A stretch of DNA of 64,000 nucleotides from Pholis gunnellus. Its lineage: Eukaryota; Chordata; Actinopteri; Perciformes; Pholidae. The translations under genes and the position numbers were made by a program. The notes below the pieces were generated by a model that saw only the letters and a list, made by a program, of their open reading frames with translations, made no database searches and had not been told where the DNA came from. Position 1 is the stretch's first letter. The number at the start of each line of letters is the position of its first letter. Shown here piece by piece: positions 38,392-53,605 of the stretch. The stretch spans positions 5,014,501 to 5,078,500 of the forward strand of contig OU342823.1 in the NCBI GenBank assembly GCA_910591455.2, given 5' to 3'.

Positions 38392-41300
38392 GTGAGACGG
38401 AGAGGGACAACTGAGGTGACTGGGGACAGGTCTGTGGAGGGGGGAACAAAGTGTGTATTAGAAGGACCAGGCTGGATTCTGAAAATGTATGTCAAAGGTT
38501 TTATTTCTCACCTTGATTTGTTGTAAACTTAGAGAATCCCCCATGGTGCTACAGTGGATACTACAAAGCCAGGATTGTTGTATATGGAGTTCAGTCACAC
38601 GCAGCTTGAAGCCACTTCAGTGCAGTATATGGCCGTAGGGTGTCGTTGATTTTACATCACAATTCTTAATGTCGTAGTTAGACGCATCATTTTCTCCCAT
38701 CTCTCACCAGCAAACAAAGCTGGATTCTGTTGCTGTGACCTTTTTGAGTTTCACACTTCATTCTCCACGGTGGTTTAGAGAGGCAGCCCATCTGTCTTGT
38801 TTTGTGGCAAAAGTTGGACAGTGAGAACCACAAACCAGTGATTGTTTTGCAAGGTCACAGCTCAGCAGTATATTTACTGACGAAATGCAGTGGTGTAACG
38901 GGAAGATTAGGCAACTGGATCATTTTTTTGCTCAAGTGTTGATATCAGTCCCTTCATGCTGCTGTTGGTTTGTTCTTTGGCCTGCAGCCTCTCGGGGCTA
39001 AAAGGAGTCACTCTGTATCATGTCAGCTTAACCAGCGGGGCAACGAGGGACAAATAGAAGTGGGGCCAGCGCCCTGCATGTCATATGTCTGATAAAAGGA
39101 GACTCACAGTTCCTCAGTGAACTTCACTGATATCAGATAAAATCATGCTTGAGTTGATCCATTTTTAGTTTGTATTCTGATGATGAACACTAATACACGT
39201 GCAAACGCTGCAAAAGAACAGCCTTCACATCAGAAGTGTGACAGCTGGGACACGACACGGCAAAACAAAGTACAAAATACCCTATCTAGCTCTACCTTAT
39301 TGTGAAAGGTAAGAACGGAAGGAGTGGATCTGGTCTGCGCTGCCTACGTCAAGGTTGAAAGGAACAATAAAGTTTGCCGTCCTGCTACAGACCAAGCAGC
39401 CTCTCGATTGGTAGTGAATTCACTTTATATTGGCAAATGTTAAAGCTCAGAAAAGTCGACTCGCTCCAGGAGAAAAAAATAAGTTTTCGCTGCTTGAATT
39501 CAAGTTTTATGTGAAAGTACTCGAGAGAAAAACTACAGATATAATCACGTGTGAAGATTATCGCATGGAACTTGAACAGAACACTCATCTCCTACTGCCT
39601 TGTTCACAACCTGCTCTTATCTGAATTGACCAGTCAGTCAGCTTTGATCCCTCACTACATTCATGCGTTCCATCTGTTTGTGTCACAGTGAAAAAGAGAG
39701 GTTGGTTTTCAGGCCTTAAGAAAACAAATAAGGTTTTTGGGACATTTTAGAGTAATAGAACTTTTCTCTTTTTTCTTTTCTTAGAATTATGGGCACAGTT
39801 TTATTCTGGTATCACTGTCAGAGTGACCTAGATGAAGGTAGAATAACAAATGTTGGTGATCTTGTAGATTTTACTCAAACATAGCCACCACATTGTCTTT
39901 TAGAGATGATCAAGTCATTTCATATTGCGTATCCACTGATACTGAGCCCAGCTCTGATACTTATATTTTCACAGATAAAACAGCTGCACAGTGCACACTT
40001 CAAGTACATTTAAGATATTCAAATCAATCCAATGTATATGCTTGACAATTAGCTCTGCAGTGCATTAAGAAGATGTTCTTTAGAGAGGTGACGGCTGCAC
40101 TTGTTGGGCTGCTGTGCATGAGAGCTGAAACATCCTTAACTGGTTACAATCTGTGGTTTGCTATTTAAACAAAACGATTGCATCTTGTGGCTACATTGCG
40201 TGTCTGATCTTTGTATAATGAACAATTGTTGGTTCATCCAGCTAAATTTGAAGTTTAATTTGATTCCAGAGTAACGCCACTTATTGAACTTCATTTGTCA
40301 TCGATGCTACGTTTCAGATGGGACAACACAAAGGATGACTGAAGCTCTCTGACCAGAGCCGCATATGTACCCACGTACAAAGAAATACAAACCACAAATT
40401 GAGGTTCGATCTTCCTGTCTCTCGTCTCTCATCTCTTGCGGATCAATCAGGGAGCACATTTTCACCTCCGCTGCAGAGTATGTAGTCGTGATATGGACTG
40501 GCAGTCAGATATCCAATTCTGGCTCGGTCTCCACTCTCTTTATCTCTCTTTCTCTCTCTCGCTCTCTCTCGCTCTCGCTCTCTCTCGCTCTCTCTTCCTC
40601 CTACACAGCTTTCAGACGGGCCCTGTTTGACACCTGAAAGCACCAGCAGTTTTAAATGTACCTGCTGCCAGTGTTAAAAGTTATGCAAGAGTTTGGCTAA
40701 CCCAGAAATAGGACACAGCCGTGGATCCACATTACACAAGATGTGTTTTGAAGCAATTAAAGAGAAAATCCACCCTCACAAATCTACAGTATCTTTGACC
40801 ATACATGGGTGTCCTCTGTGTAATGCCAGCAGTTCTTCACTGGGAACTGTTTCCGTAATATCAGCCTTTGATGCTGCTTCACTATTCATGCAGCGTGTGT
40901 CCGTTTCAAAGAACTGCTCTGGGGTCTGCCACTTTACCTTTGCAACAGAAATATGTGCATGATATCATTTGGGTTATATGGTAATATATAGGGCCAAACA
41001 GTTTTGTCTCAAGGGCCCTAGTATCCACTCACATTAGCCCATTTGATGAGATTTCCTTGCCGACTCCTGCTGAAAGATATTGTTTACTGTTTGTAGGAAG
41101 ATAATAGTCTCGGCTTGTTTAGAAGAAAATCTGTTCAAGTTTGCAGAGTTTTCTAAATCTACAACTGTATTGGAACGAATGAGGCTTTGAGAGCGACTGC
41201 ATTCAGTATTGAAGTCTGCCTGATCCAAATACTGAGTTTAACTGGGAGAATGCGGCTTCAGAATATGCCGTGGCGCTAATGAGAGAACACGCTGTTGAAC

Positions 41301-42587
41301 ATAGTGTTGGATTTGTTTGGTTGTGCAGTGGTGTTACAGTGTTGAACTGTACCACGGGGGCTTTGTGGATCAGCACATTGTAGCTACTGAGATGACTGAT
41401 TCAGTGTACTTGGGTCATTATTTGTAGTGGAGAGCCCCGCTGTGAGAACTACAACAACAGACTGGACTAAATGAGACCGGAATAGAATAAGTAAGGTCAT
41501 TTACAGCTAGCAGTCCTTTTGATCTTAGAGAGTAGGAACCGACCGCAAGCACCAGAGTCTAGTGCTCTTTGAAAATACAGGAACTTTCAGAGCGGGATGT
41601 CTGTCGCTGATTGGTCAACTCGTCTACCGCCTCATTCACAAAACAAGAAAGTACTCTAGTATTGATGTAGGACTATTTTAGGACGAGGAAAGAGCATTTC
41701 TCTTTGTTTGATGACATTAAAAGCAGCGTGCGAAATTGTAGTTGTCGTGCTGGTATCCAAGAAGAGGAGAGACGGTGTCCTGCTTTAATCCAGATTCTCA
41801 TGAAAGGCACTGGATCAAATCTGTCCAAAGGGGGTCCCTGTAGGTCCACAGGGAGACGTGAAAGACAATTTATTGACAATTACAAGTGACAAAGAAGTGT
41901 AGTAAGATTTGTGAGATCCACCGAAATGTTGCTCCTGAGGCGTTCAGGGGGTCTGAGGTGTCAATCAAGGTATTTCTCACACTGATCATAAGTACAGTAA
42001 GTATAGTATTGTAAGTACTGAACTGCAGGCTGCAGAGCGTGTTTACCCTGCGACTGCCAGCAGCCCTCTCATGACTAATAATTTGCCTAGTCTTCAGATC
42101 GCTATGGAAACACGGACAGCGGTCGGCTGAAAGAAGAGTTTAGTTCCATAAAAAGTAGTTTTCACACCTCGGTGAGACGAAAGCGCGGTCAGAGCAGGGA
42201 GGATGAAGGGAAGATAGAGGGAGAGATCGCTAGTACGGCAAGGGAGTGCAACTCCGGCGTTCCCCGACTCCCACACACGTTGTTCTGTACAACGCGCCTG
42301 AAGCGATTCGCACAGACACACCACTCTCCCTGCCAGCCCTGAGATGTGTGTGTCTGTCAGTGTGTCCGCTCGGTAGCCATTGTGGACGTCCACTTCATGC
42401 TTCAGAATTGAACCACTGCTGCACTTCCTTAACCCCCCCCCAAGTGGAATTATTTAGAAGAATTGAGTGTTGCCCTTTAGGTTGTTGCAGCACTGTGACC
42501 AGATGAATGCAAATCGCAGCGGACTAGGTTTCGAACATTCTAATCAATATTCGAGTGTGTTTGTTGCATGTGAGGGTGCTTTCCCAA

Positions 42588-42711
<124 letters not shown>

Positions 42712-44185
42712 TACGAGGAGCTAAGTCCTCACCAGAGTGGAGGCGTTGATGATTACATGGATGGAAAGAACCCAAACTGATATCTCCTCTGTGTGTTTTC
42801 CTGACTCAGCTTGGCTTGGCTGAGATTAAGAAACCTTCTGAGAGGACTTAATATGCACACCGCCTCTGTCGCCCCACTGCGAGAGAGCTGTATTTTCTGC
42901 ATTTTGAGAGAGAGGGAGAGGAGGGAGTGTGGATGCTGCTGGGATGATCAAATACAGGACTTTCCTACCAGGAAGCAACACTTGAATGTCACCCAAAAGT
43001 GCCCTCTGAAGTCCTGGAATGTGATGCCAGACGCGTTATTGAAGCGGCCCAGCCGGGGTACTGCCCGCCTTAGCCAGCATGGCGACCACAACAACAGCTG
43101 TTTGTTGTTCTGTGATACAAACGAGACAGAGGAAGAAGGGAAGGATGAAAAGTGAGAGTGGGAAGGTCGGCAGACAGTTAGAAACGGTCTCAAGGATCCA
43201 GTTTGGTGTCAGACATATATTTTTAATATAGCTTTTAAACTCGCGGTTTGACTTGCTGTACGTTTGGGACAATGCACTCAGTGATTGTTGTAAGGTATGT
43301 TGTGTAATGACTGTATGGTAAACCTCAGTAAACTAGGACTGAGGCTGCTGTCATGTCAGGTGCCATCTGACAGTGACGGATACAGTACATGGGAGATAAT
43401 ATTTGTGCAACAAATATCACAACATTCTGCCTCGCTGCTGCAGCTGATGCCAAGCAGCAGCAGCAGCAGTGGCTCTTAAACTGTGAACACTCCAGTTAAT
43501 TCCCCGACACAGAAATGACTCACCCCACAGTCGTCCTCTGCCACTTTTAAACTCACCACATGATCCCAGGAATACGTGAAACCCAGCTGTGTGCCACATT
43601 TGATCTGAGTGCTTCGGACATCTCAAAAAAGGCCAGTTTATATTCTGTTAATAAACCCAGTGTAGTGAGAGCACTGGCAGATATAACTGGAGGATTTACC
43701 ATTGTGAATTAAACGTATGGAAATCGTTGCACTGTAGAAGGTTGGATTTTGGAGCTTTACATTCAACTTGAAAAGAGCTTAAACTAAAAGTCTAGAGTTG
43801 GCTGGGAACTGTGTGAACATTTTCGCTACCAATTAGGTTGTTTTTAATTTACAAAATATGACACTGCTGCTCTATTCATTTCTAAAAAACATTGTCTGGA
43901 TAAAATGAAGTTAGAACATTTTAGCCTAACTCGCATGAAAGATATTTGATCAGATAATAAGTAAACAAGCCCAAGAATTTGTCCAAGTGCTCGATGGCAT
44001 ATTTCATTTTCACACAGTTTATTCAGGACTCATTGAGGTTTGATACCCAGCACTACTGGAGCACTACTGGAGCACGACGTCTCGTGGCGGGCGGCCGTGA
44101 ATTAGAACGCTGCTTAGTGAAGCAATAGGCTGTGAGACAAAGAGACACGCTTTGTACCCATGTACGGATCCCAGAGGAACCACAG

Positions 44186-44302
<117 letters not shown>

Positions 44303-47300
44303 CTCTATTAATGTGCATGCTACAAATGATGTCACAGGTGATCCTTCCCTCCACCGTGTATACAGGCACACATATAATGCACAACAGCGTCTACACACAC
44401 CAACTCACGAGCACTGATTCACACGTGTCTTCACTGACATGCACAGATGTGAACTCCTGCTTATAACGCACGCACTCTGTGATTCGGCACGATAGCTGCA
44501 CATGTGCAAAACGGTCCAACAGTGCGATTGTACATGACGATTGCCAGGTCAAGCAGCTGTTATTTAGACAGCGAGACCATCCATGTGCAGAGAGCACTGG
44601 ACCGAGTCTTCTTATCCGTCCCGTCTACGGTCTTCTGCCGCGCTCTCCTTCCTGGCCTCTCTGTGGGCCTATCTGGACTGTAGGTAATTAGAGGGAAACC
44701 CTGGATTAGTCGTGGAAAATGAGAACCGTGCAAGTTTTCCTTTTGTGTCAAGCAGCAAGAAAGTTGTAGTGTGACATAGTTTGAGTTAATTTGCTGACAT
44801 CGCACATCCTGCACTGGGACTTTTGCACATGCACACATCTCAATATTGATGCTGAAACAACATACGGTGCTGCCCTATTAGGGATGTTCATTCTTGACAT
44901 TTTGAAACCCAAAGGTCCACTTACTAGCATTTTTAGATTAAATTGGGCTTTACAGTATATAGAATTCATAATCCCGATATCACCTATCGCATTGCATTTT
45001 TAATAACTTGACTTTTACCACTAATAAAGCAAGCACGATGGCTGCATTTAATGCCGTCTGAAAGTTGAAAAACTCCTGCAAACACTAACGGAACAGAGAA
45101 CAACGCTATAATACGCATGGGAAAATAAATGCATTACATGCTTCCGAGGCTCACCGCACAAACATGAAACATACCACGAGTCCTCCCCTGAGTTAGTGTA
45201 TGCCCCTCCGCGGCTACACACATCACCATCTTTCATTCAATCGGCCTGATTCCATAGTTTGAACTAATGCATGATGGCATCCTCTGATCTCTTTAATGCC
45301 ACATGAACAGCAGCTACTGTATATCTCCGCACATCAATATTGCACAACGTGTTCTCTGCAATCAGTGTGGGATGGTGTAACGTGAACAGAAGATGTAATG
45401 TTTTTGTATTCATATTTTTTCTGCAAAAATGTATACGACAACAACGATGCGTCTCTCATGGATGTTTGCCCCACACAGATTACATCTATTGAGTTCCTTT
45501 TTAACTGCAGTTTTCTGGACTTAAGGCCACCGTATCTCTGCTTTGAATACTAGTAGATGAAAGCAGTTTATCAGACGGAGAGAGAGGAGATTTAAATTTG
45601 AGCTGAGAGCGGATTGCCGTAGAATAACACTTAAATGGGTTTGCATGTTGTGTGTGCGGAAGACCGTATGTCAGCAGCCTCGCAGCAGCTGCTTGTGTAG
45701 CATTTCTTTGCTGCATTTATATTTCAAGCCCCCTTCTGTTGGGGGGGGGGGGGGATTGATTGCAGAGATAGATCAAGACGAAGACGAAGAAAGGGTAAAA
45801 AAAACCAAACGGACGGAGATGGAGAGAGATGAGATCTTGGATGAGATATTGGTACAAACACGGAGGGACAAAGATATCTGAGTGTGAGGGAGCAACCTCC
45901 CTAAGCGCTGATGGTGCTGATGAATATTGGAGGAGAAGGCTGCGCTGAGGAGGAGGAGGAGGAGGAAGAGGAGAGAGAGATTGGGGCTGAGGAAATATGC
46001 TCCTTTGTTATGTCTTAATGGGAACTGTCAGAGCTGGAGAGAAAAGGTCAGCCGGGAAGCCAGTCGCGGCCACAGGCAGACACCAAACTGATACACGCAC
46101 AGATGCATTGGTGAATATGCATAAACATAAGCACACAAACAAAACGGATGCAAGCAACAGTATGCTTGGACAGACACACGCATGTCGTTCTGAGGGAGTC
46201 TCTGACACTAGAGTAGTTAAAACCATGACACCAGACTAAGTGTTGGAGAGACCTAATTGAACATCTGTCACGCCTCCAAATAGCTATTGTCCAATCAGAG
46301 CCCAGCTACTGTCACCAGGCACGGCAGGTTTATCAGCCTTTGGTACTGATACTACAATTCTGAAATAGGTATGTGGTTTTTGAAAATAATGGTCATTTTT
46401 CGGAAAAAAGGGCAAATCATATGGCTATACCGCCCATAAATACATAATTTATTACAAAAGCATTTATGAGTACAATGAAATACAAATGTTTGTGTCACTA
46501 AGTGTCAAAACATGGTGTAGTATTTTACAGAAATACTATAATTAAATAATAAGCCTTCTTATAAGTTATATATAAGGCTTGTCTCATTCATTCATAAACT
46601 TGTTGGGACTCTTAGGATTTAACAGAACTAAATTCAAAGTTAGAAGATATTATTGTAGCCGCATTTTCCGTCGTAAATTCATTTTTTTCATTTATACTTC
46701 ACTCGAATAATTCAGTATTTTTCCCCCCTCTGCTTTGTCCAGACTGCAGCGGCCATTCTCTGTCTCTGTCCACCGACTGTGAACTTATCAGTGGACAGCG
46801 ACGCTGTCTATTATTATCACGGTAGTCTTTTGGTGGAGGATAAAGCTGGCGGCCAATGTCAAAACCTTACGTCCTTGTGTGTGTGCACGAGTGTGCGTGC
46901 GCAGCGGCGTGTTTATTAGACAGAGTAAAGTCCTCCAGGCCTTCTCTTGAAATGTAAGTGTTGGAACAAGGCTGAGAAAAGGTTAGGGTGGGATTTATCC
47001 CTTTAGCTGACAGGCTCCGGTTCAGGGCGACGAGAGAAGGAGTGAGAGACAGCCAGTGTTTGGATGTGTATGAGCGGATGCTTGTCCCCCTTTACACCAC
47101 ATATAACCACCCAGACTGCGTGTGTTGTAAGCTTGCCTTCCACGTCATTACCAGAACACAGACTGACATGCACATTGTTCGCTGTCAGAATATTTACATC
47201 CTTTGAAGCTGCTGGTGAACACCTGTCCTCCATCCTGCAGCATCATAGCAATGCTCCCTGACAGGCATGTTACCACCTGATTTGATAAACACCGTCTTTA

Positions 47301-47489
47301 CGCTTTGATTTCTGCACAAAACGTAACATATATATATATATATATTAACCTCCTCCACAGGTGGGCTGAAGTATTGGCATGAAAGTGCATCTTGGCTGCA
47401 TTCAAACAGGGTTTTTCATGCGTGTGTTTTTCTTTTTTTTATGCGATCCAAATAAAAATCTTAGCTAATTCCTGGTGGGAAGGTGAGAG

Positions 47490-47631
<142 letters not shown>

Positions 47632-48154
47632 ATCGTTCAACAGATGAGTCAGGAGCTACGTACACACACACACACACACGCACCTTCACCAAAACACACA
47701 CACACCTTCACCAAACAGACGTGATTTGAGTTTGCATTATTAAATGGTTCTCAAACAGATGAGCTATTGCTCCCAAAATAAAGTCGGCGTGCTCTGTGGT
47801 GCCGGTGGCCTCACAATCCCGCTCTGTTTACAGTAGAAATTGAAGCCCCCATGAAATTTTCATGCCCTTATATCGCTGTTGTCTGAACGCGTTGCTCAAC
47901 AGGACGAGTCTCTTTCTAATACCGGGTACGGGCGCGGAGGGAGCGGTGCTGGTTGAATATGTATGAAATATTGACCGTGTTTGCTGAGGCTCTCCAACTT
48001 GGCAGAATCGAAGAAGTGTGTTTAAAAAGGAGGCAGGTGTTGATGGAAAACTCATCTTTTCTAGACAGAAAACCACAGGCACTTTGTGTAACCAGTTGCC
48101 ATGTGAACGCCTTTTGAGACTTAAAAAAAAGACCCTTTGAGGGGATCATGCGTT

Positions 48155-48156
<2 letters not shown>

Positions 48157-48215
<59 letters not shown>
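48157..48215. repeat. (GT)n microsatellite
   Basis: 59-bp TG tract. Confidence 0.97.
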
Positions 48216-48217
<2 letters not shown>

Positions 48218-48624
48218 TGAGTATGTCCGTCTGTCCACTGCTAATCTTGCTAATCTTGCATACCACTGATCATCAGCCTGAGAAAATGTTATTGACTGTT
48301 TTATACCGTCATTGACTGCTGACTAATCGCTCCTCTTAGCGAGCCGGTAGGGACCCCTAGTCTTCAACAACTGCTTCAGTTCTGAATCAACAGGACAGCA
48401 GTGGCCGTTGCAGACACAACGATGGTAAGAAATGAAGTAAGAAAGTGCGGACTGTGTCACAGGAAACCTGTCTTTGTTGTAGTTCACGTTGGCTTCTTTC
48501 AGTCTCTTCCAATCGTTTTAGTATGAGAACTTGTTTGAAGTAGAGTGTGAGTGTGGAGTCAGTTTGTGATCTCAGTGCTTTTGTGTTGTGGCAAAGCTCA
48601 GCCTTAAATTGGCAGATAAGCTCT

Positions 48625-48626
<2 letters not shown>

Positions 48627-48664
<38 letters not shown>
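48627..48664. repeat. (GT)19 microsatellite
   Basis: 38-bp TG tract. Confidence 0.97.
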
Positions 48665-48665
<1 letters not shown>

Positions 48666-49444
48666 ATGCTGACCAGCCTCCACTGGGCTTAACAGTTTTG
48701 TCATTGTTCTTCTCATTTCCCTTTGATCACTCTTTTTCCAACCTTTTTTTCTCACATGTTCAGCTCTTTGTCTCTCTGTCTATTCGTCCCCCTCGGCTCT
48801 GTTTCTCCATCCTGCTCTGTCTCGCCCACTGGCTCTCTCTCTTTCACACACTCCCTCTCTCCTTTTTGCTCTCCACGTTTTTTCTCTCCCTCATCCCGCT
48901 CTTCATCTCCCATTCCCTCCACCCCTTTTTTTTGTTTCTTTTAAAACAAATCTATTTTATGTCAAAGTGGTGGTGTAACTTCACGCTTTCCCCCAAAGCA
49001 GTGCTACATAAACACACACACACACACTCTCACAGCAGAGGAAGTGTGTGTGAGGTGCCGTCACTTCTGCACTGCATGGCCCACTGGCCCTTATTATGGT
49101 ATTCCTTTCTCTATTATAACTCTACAAATACACAAGTACACTTATACATACAAGCATATACTGTATTTATAGGTCATGCATACATACAGTAGTATTAGTA
49201 ACTTAATGCATCAGCAGCTGTACACCTGTCTCCCAACATTCATTAATGGCCAAAACTATTACCTAACACAATCTTATCGTACCGTATCTCAATTAAGAAA
49301 CACTTTTTGTCCAAGATAAACAGGATTCCTACCTCCCATATCCACATTACAATGAACTGTAGTTGTTTGCATAAATCCCAAATACATCACCAAGAAAGGG
49401 AATGAAGAAAAAAAGAATTGTGATGAGCTATTTGCTATATGCTG

Positions 49445-49850
49445 CTTTTAAAAGAGTACGCCACAGATTCAGCATTACATCCCTAAAACGTTATCAGACC
49501 CATGAGTTTATGGTCTCAGTCTCTAGTTTCAAGTCTTCTTCAATACAGCATGATGTTCATTTAGTAAATGATGGTCCATTTAGAGTCAAACAGACCATAA
49601 AGCAGAGTATGCTTTAGGGCGGGGCTACTGTGATTGACAGGTCTCTGCCGCTACCAGAGACGTATACGTCACTTCTCTGCTTTCCGAATATGGTAACTTC
49701 TGTTCAATGGTTCAATAAACAACATGGCAATGTCCGTAATTCAAGATGGCGACGGCAAAATCACCGAACTCGAGGCTTCATAACGGCAGACCACAAACCA
49801 ATGGGTGACGTCGCGATGATTACGTCCTCTTCTTATATACAGACTGGGAG
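49445..49850. repeat. Dispersed teleost repeat, copy B
   Basis: Shares a nearly identical 127-bp core (49501-49627) with copy A, and a similar tail (CACAAACCAATGGGTGACGTC). The segment before the core (AGAGTACGCCACAGATTCAG) differs from copy A and resembles the start of the 23.1-kb relic, so this may be a nested or chimaeric copy. Confidence 0.65.
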
Positions 49851-50147
49851 GCACACAACCACAAGGCGGTAATTCTAGTTACAAAAGGGATCAAAATGTA
49901 TGCAGGAGAACCACATATATTCTTTCACATTTCACATGTTATGGTCTTTCATTCCACACACTCTTCTTCCTTGTTAAAACCTGCCATCTGCATTACCCAT
50001 AATGCAACTTTACAGCCAACTGTTGGGCTAGAGATTCAGATGTGTAATGCTACTCTCAGCTAATGTAGCCTGGAGCCTCATTCTAAAACGTATAGTCTTC
50101 GGACCCAACCGACACCGACCATGCAGGGTTTGAGTGAGATGTTTGTG

Positions 50148-51036
50148 TTAAGGTGCGTTCACACCAAAAGCGATGAACGCAGCGAGATTACATACAAAGT
50201 CTATGCACAGACACGATGAACGTAAATTTGCGATGGCGCATTTGGCGCGGCGCGATTGACACAAATTTGCGTCAAAACACCGAATCGCCCCAAACGCAGA
50301 AGTTGAAATATTTGAACTTCTGCGAAAAAATCGCATGACGCTCCAGAGCGATAGCCTATCAGCATTGAGTTGCTCCCCCTGTCATCAGTGAAGTCCTGCC
50401 GTTGTTGAATCAGGAAATAAATACTGTAGCCGCCTATGTTCACCCAGAGCTCTACGACCCCTTATATCAGTGGAGACCGGACCAAACTATGTGTATACAT
50501 GTGTGTGTGTAAACCATATGGTACAAACAATGAAATAGACGTTGCCGTATTTACGTCTAGATTACGTTATTGTGAGTGTTGATGGAGCTGCTACAATGTT
50601 AGCATAGCCTAGCACTGATCGATACGAGCTCCATTGAGAAAACAAGTACAAATCGGCATCATTACATAGTTATTTCGGAGTCCCTTTTTGTCGGTTTATT
50701 GCCGTTAAATCACAGCCAAATCAGTTTATTTTGTGTTCATACAGCTGTAGTAAACAGCCGACATGTGGCTTGCTAGACACAGTGAGCTCGATGAAATCCA
50801 CGGAGCTCCTCAGGACTATGTTATGAACCAGACATGACGGCGTTTAGTTTCCCGTGATATCTGGGACTTCCACAACACGTACTGAGCAGAAATAGAGGTT
50901 ATTTTTCCACGGTTGATGGCGGACAGTTGAATGACTTTCAGGCCAATAAGCCGCGCCCCCTCCAGCGCGATTCACGCGAATGAACCCAAATAGTCCCCGC
51001 GCCGCGTTCATTGCGTTTGGTGTGAACACGGCATTA
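50148..51036. mobile_element. PIF/Harbinger-like MITE
   Basis: Terminal inverted repeats of about 30 bp lie at 50151-50180 (starting AGGTGCGTTCACACCAAAAG) and 51004-51033 (ending TTTGGTGTGAACACGGCA). They match at most positions when one is reverse complemented. TTA trinucleotides flank both ends (50148-50150, 51034-51036), as expected for PIF/Harbinger target duplications. No transposase frame is present. The termini match a very common teleost family. Confidence 0.82.
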
Positions 51037-52588
51037 GTGTTGCTTGGTGTCCATGTTTTATCAAAGAGAGAGCATGTGTCTGCATATGTGTTTCACACAT
51101 TCAGGTTTATTTCTCTGCTCAAAAAATAAAAATGTACACTGTGCTCCCAATTTCAAAATATCTAACACTTTTTTAACTAGATCGACTCCACTGCGGTTGA
51201 TGACACACACTCCCATGATGCTTTGAGCTGTTGAAATTCAGTTGATTGAAAATGTCTTCAGTCCAACTCCTTCACTCTTAATTGGCAGGAAGAGCCATTT
51301 GAAAAGATGGTAATGAATGTCTGGCTAAACATATCACTCTAACTGGGCTCAGAGGAGGTTTTTTCCCCTCTTGTCTTCAGCTGCTGTATCCATTTGTCTG
51401 CGTGCTTGGACTGTAATTGTTTACACCAATCCACACACGCGTCCCTGCCAGCCGAATCGAACACAATGTGAGAAATGGAACCCTCCCAAAAACCATCAAC
51501 ACCCTTCCCTAGCAGATGGATGGTGTGTGCTGCCTGACTGCCTTTAGATGCCTTTTTTGTCATCGTCGTCGTCGTCCCGCCTATTTTCTTTGATCAGACA
51601 CAACCAAAGGAAGTTCTTTTAAGATTTACGTAACTTGCACCAGTAAGTAATTGACTGTGAAATGCTAAGGATGTCCGTCAACTGTGATGTTGTACAGTAC
51701 CTCTATTTTTTTGGCATATTTCCTAAAGTTTTTTGCCAATTCTCTCTCAAGTGATAAGAAACATGTGATAAGGTTTCTTTAGAGTTACTTTGAGGAACTT
51801 TCTTTTTGTGTTGATTTTGGCGATCCCTGTGGACAAAAGCGGTAGTGTTTTCCAGCACCGGATTCCCTTTACAGTCTGCCCCCCTCCGCCCTGGTTCTGG
51901 TTCTCCTGTGCCTCCCTTCTCTCCAGCGGGTCCAGCAATATGTCCTGGGTCTCCAGCAGCGTGGTGTCGGTGTTGGCTCCCAGCGGGGACCGGAGGAGCA
52001 GAGAGGAGAAGCTCTGCTGCTGGAGGAGGAGGAGACGCTGCTGCTGGGTGTGGAGCTCTTCCACCCGTCAGAGCTTCCCACTGCCGGCCAAAAGCGGCAG
52101 CAAAGCCGGAACTCGGTCTGTCCACTAGGAACATGTCTCCGCTGGAGTCTGAGCTGGAGGAGTTTCTGGTGGACCTGCATGATTTCATCAGATTTTGCCA
52201 GAATCCGACTCGGTGGCACAGATGAGAAGCATTAAGAATGACTATATAGAAATAGTCAATCTTCTCTCTGATGGTCTTGTTTACTTATGAAGGTCATAAG
52301 GAGGCTTCTGAGACTGTTTCATAAACAGTTAAAAGTTCCTCACTTAAACTTTAAAGCTAAAAAGATACAGAAAGTGGGTTGTTCTTGTGCACTTTGAGTT
52401 TCCAGCTTCACTCACCTTTTGATTTTGTAACTTTGTTTGCTGCGCTCTCTGTATACACCTCCTGCAGCTGTGTGCGCGCCTGTGGCTCAGTCTTCTGCAC
52501 CGATAGAAGATCTGATTGAAGATTGATAATGGAGGTGACTCTGGCTGTTCAGTCATCACCCTTTCTAAAACTGCAGCTGCACTGAACA

Positions 52589-52707
<119 letters not shown>

Positions 52708-53605
52708 AATGTGCTATTTACACTTTGTTGCCTGTAAAAAAAAGAAATGACAAAGGATCAGATGACGTTTAAAATGCAAATGAAACCCTTCCTTTTTCCT
52801 CCCTCTATATATTTCATCACAATTAAATTCAAATAAGCCTCATTTACAGGAATGTTCAATAACTTTTATTAAAAGATTAAAAGGAAAAAAGCACACCATT
52901 CTGTCTACATGTAGCCTGCTGTGCCGCCCAACACTTCAAATGGCCACTAACTGTGTAATTTAATTACATTTTTCAATAGTTTTGGGCCGAGCAGTTAATT
53001 TAGAAATAGCAGCACACTCAGACTGACCCTAAACCCAGCGTGTCACATGCAGTCCAGGCAAATCCCAGCATTTAAAGGGATGAATGTCAAACTTCAGCAG
53101 AGATGATGCAGAAATAGCTGATGACGCTGCTGTCTGCTGGACTGGGAATTCCACTCTGTTAACTGATGCCAGCAAAAAGAAAAAGAGCTTGCTGTGGGTA
53201 AAGTGAGAAAAACACATCGTCTTCATAGCACAGAAGACCCCCCAAGTCGTCTCCCTCCAGTGCTGTCCACAAATACAACTCTGTCCTATCTGCACTTCAA
53301 TATGTCTTGACATCTGCACTTTTAACAGTCCTCACGGCAATGTTTTTCAGTTTCACACAGACGGCTAAAAATAGAGCTTGAGTTACTCCAGGAGGGAAAG
53401 CACAACTGAGAAGACCACTCCACTGAACTGCAGGGGCGTGTGCACGTGTGTCCGCTGACACTTGTAAACGTGTTAGTTTGTGCTGTCTGGATACAGATGT
53501 GTTCATGACACTTGAGATAATGTAAGTATTTCTGCCATATCGTGCCCTTGAGTTGCCGGAAATCAAAAAGTAGAGTGCTGAAAAGTAAAAGGTCTTTCTG
53601 TGTTT

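Noticed and set aside
48629..49192. 187-residue plus-strand frame
   Set aside because: It is a GT repeat followed by a CT-rich tract; low-complexity composition explains the lack of stops.
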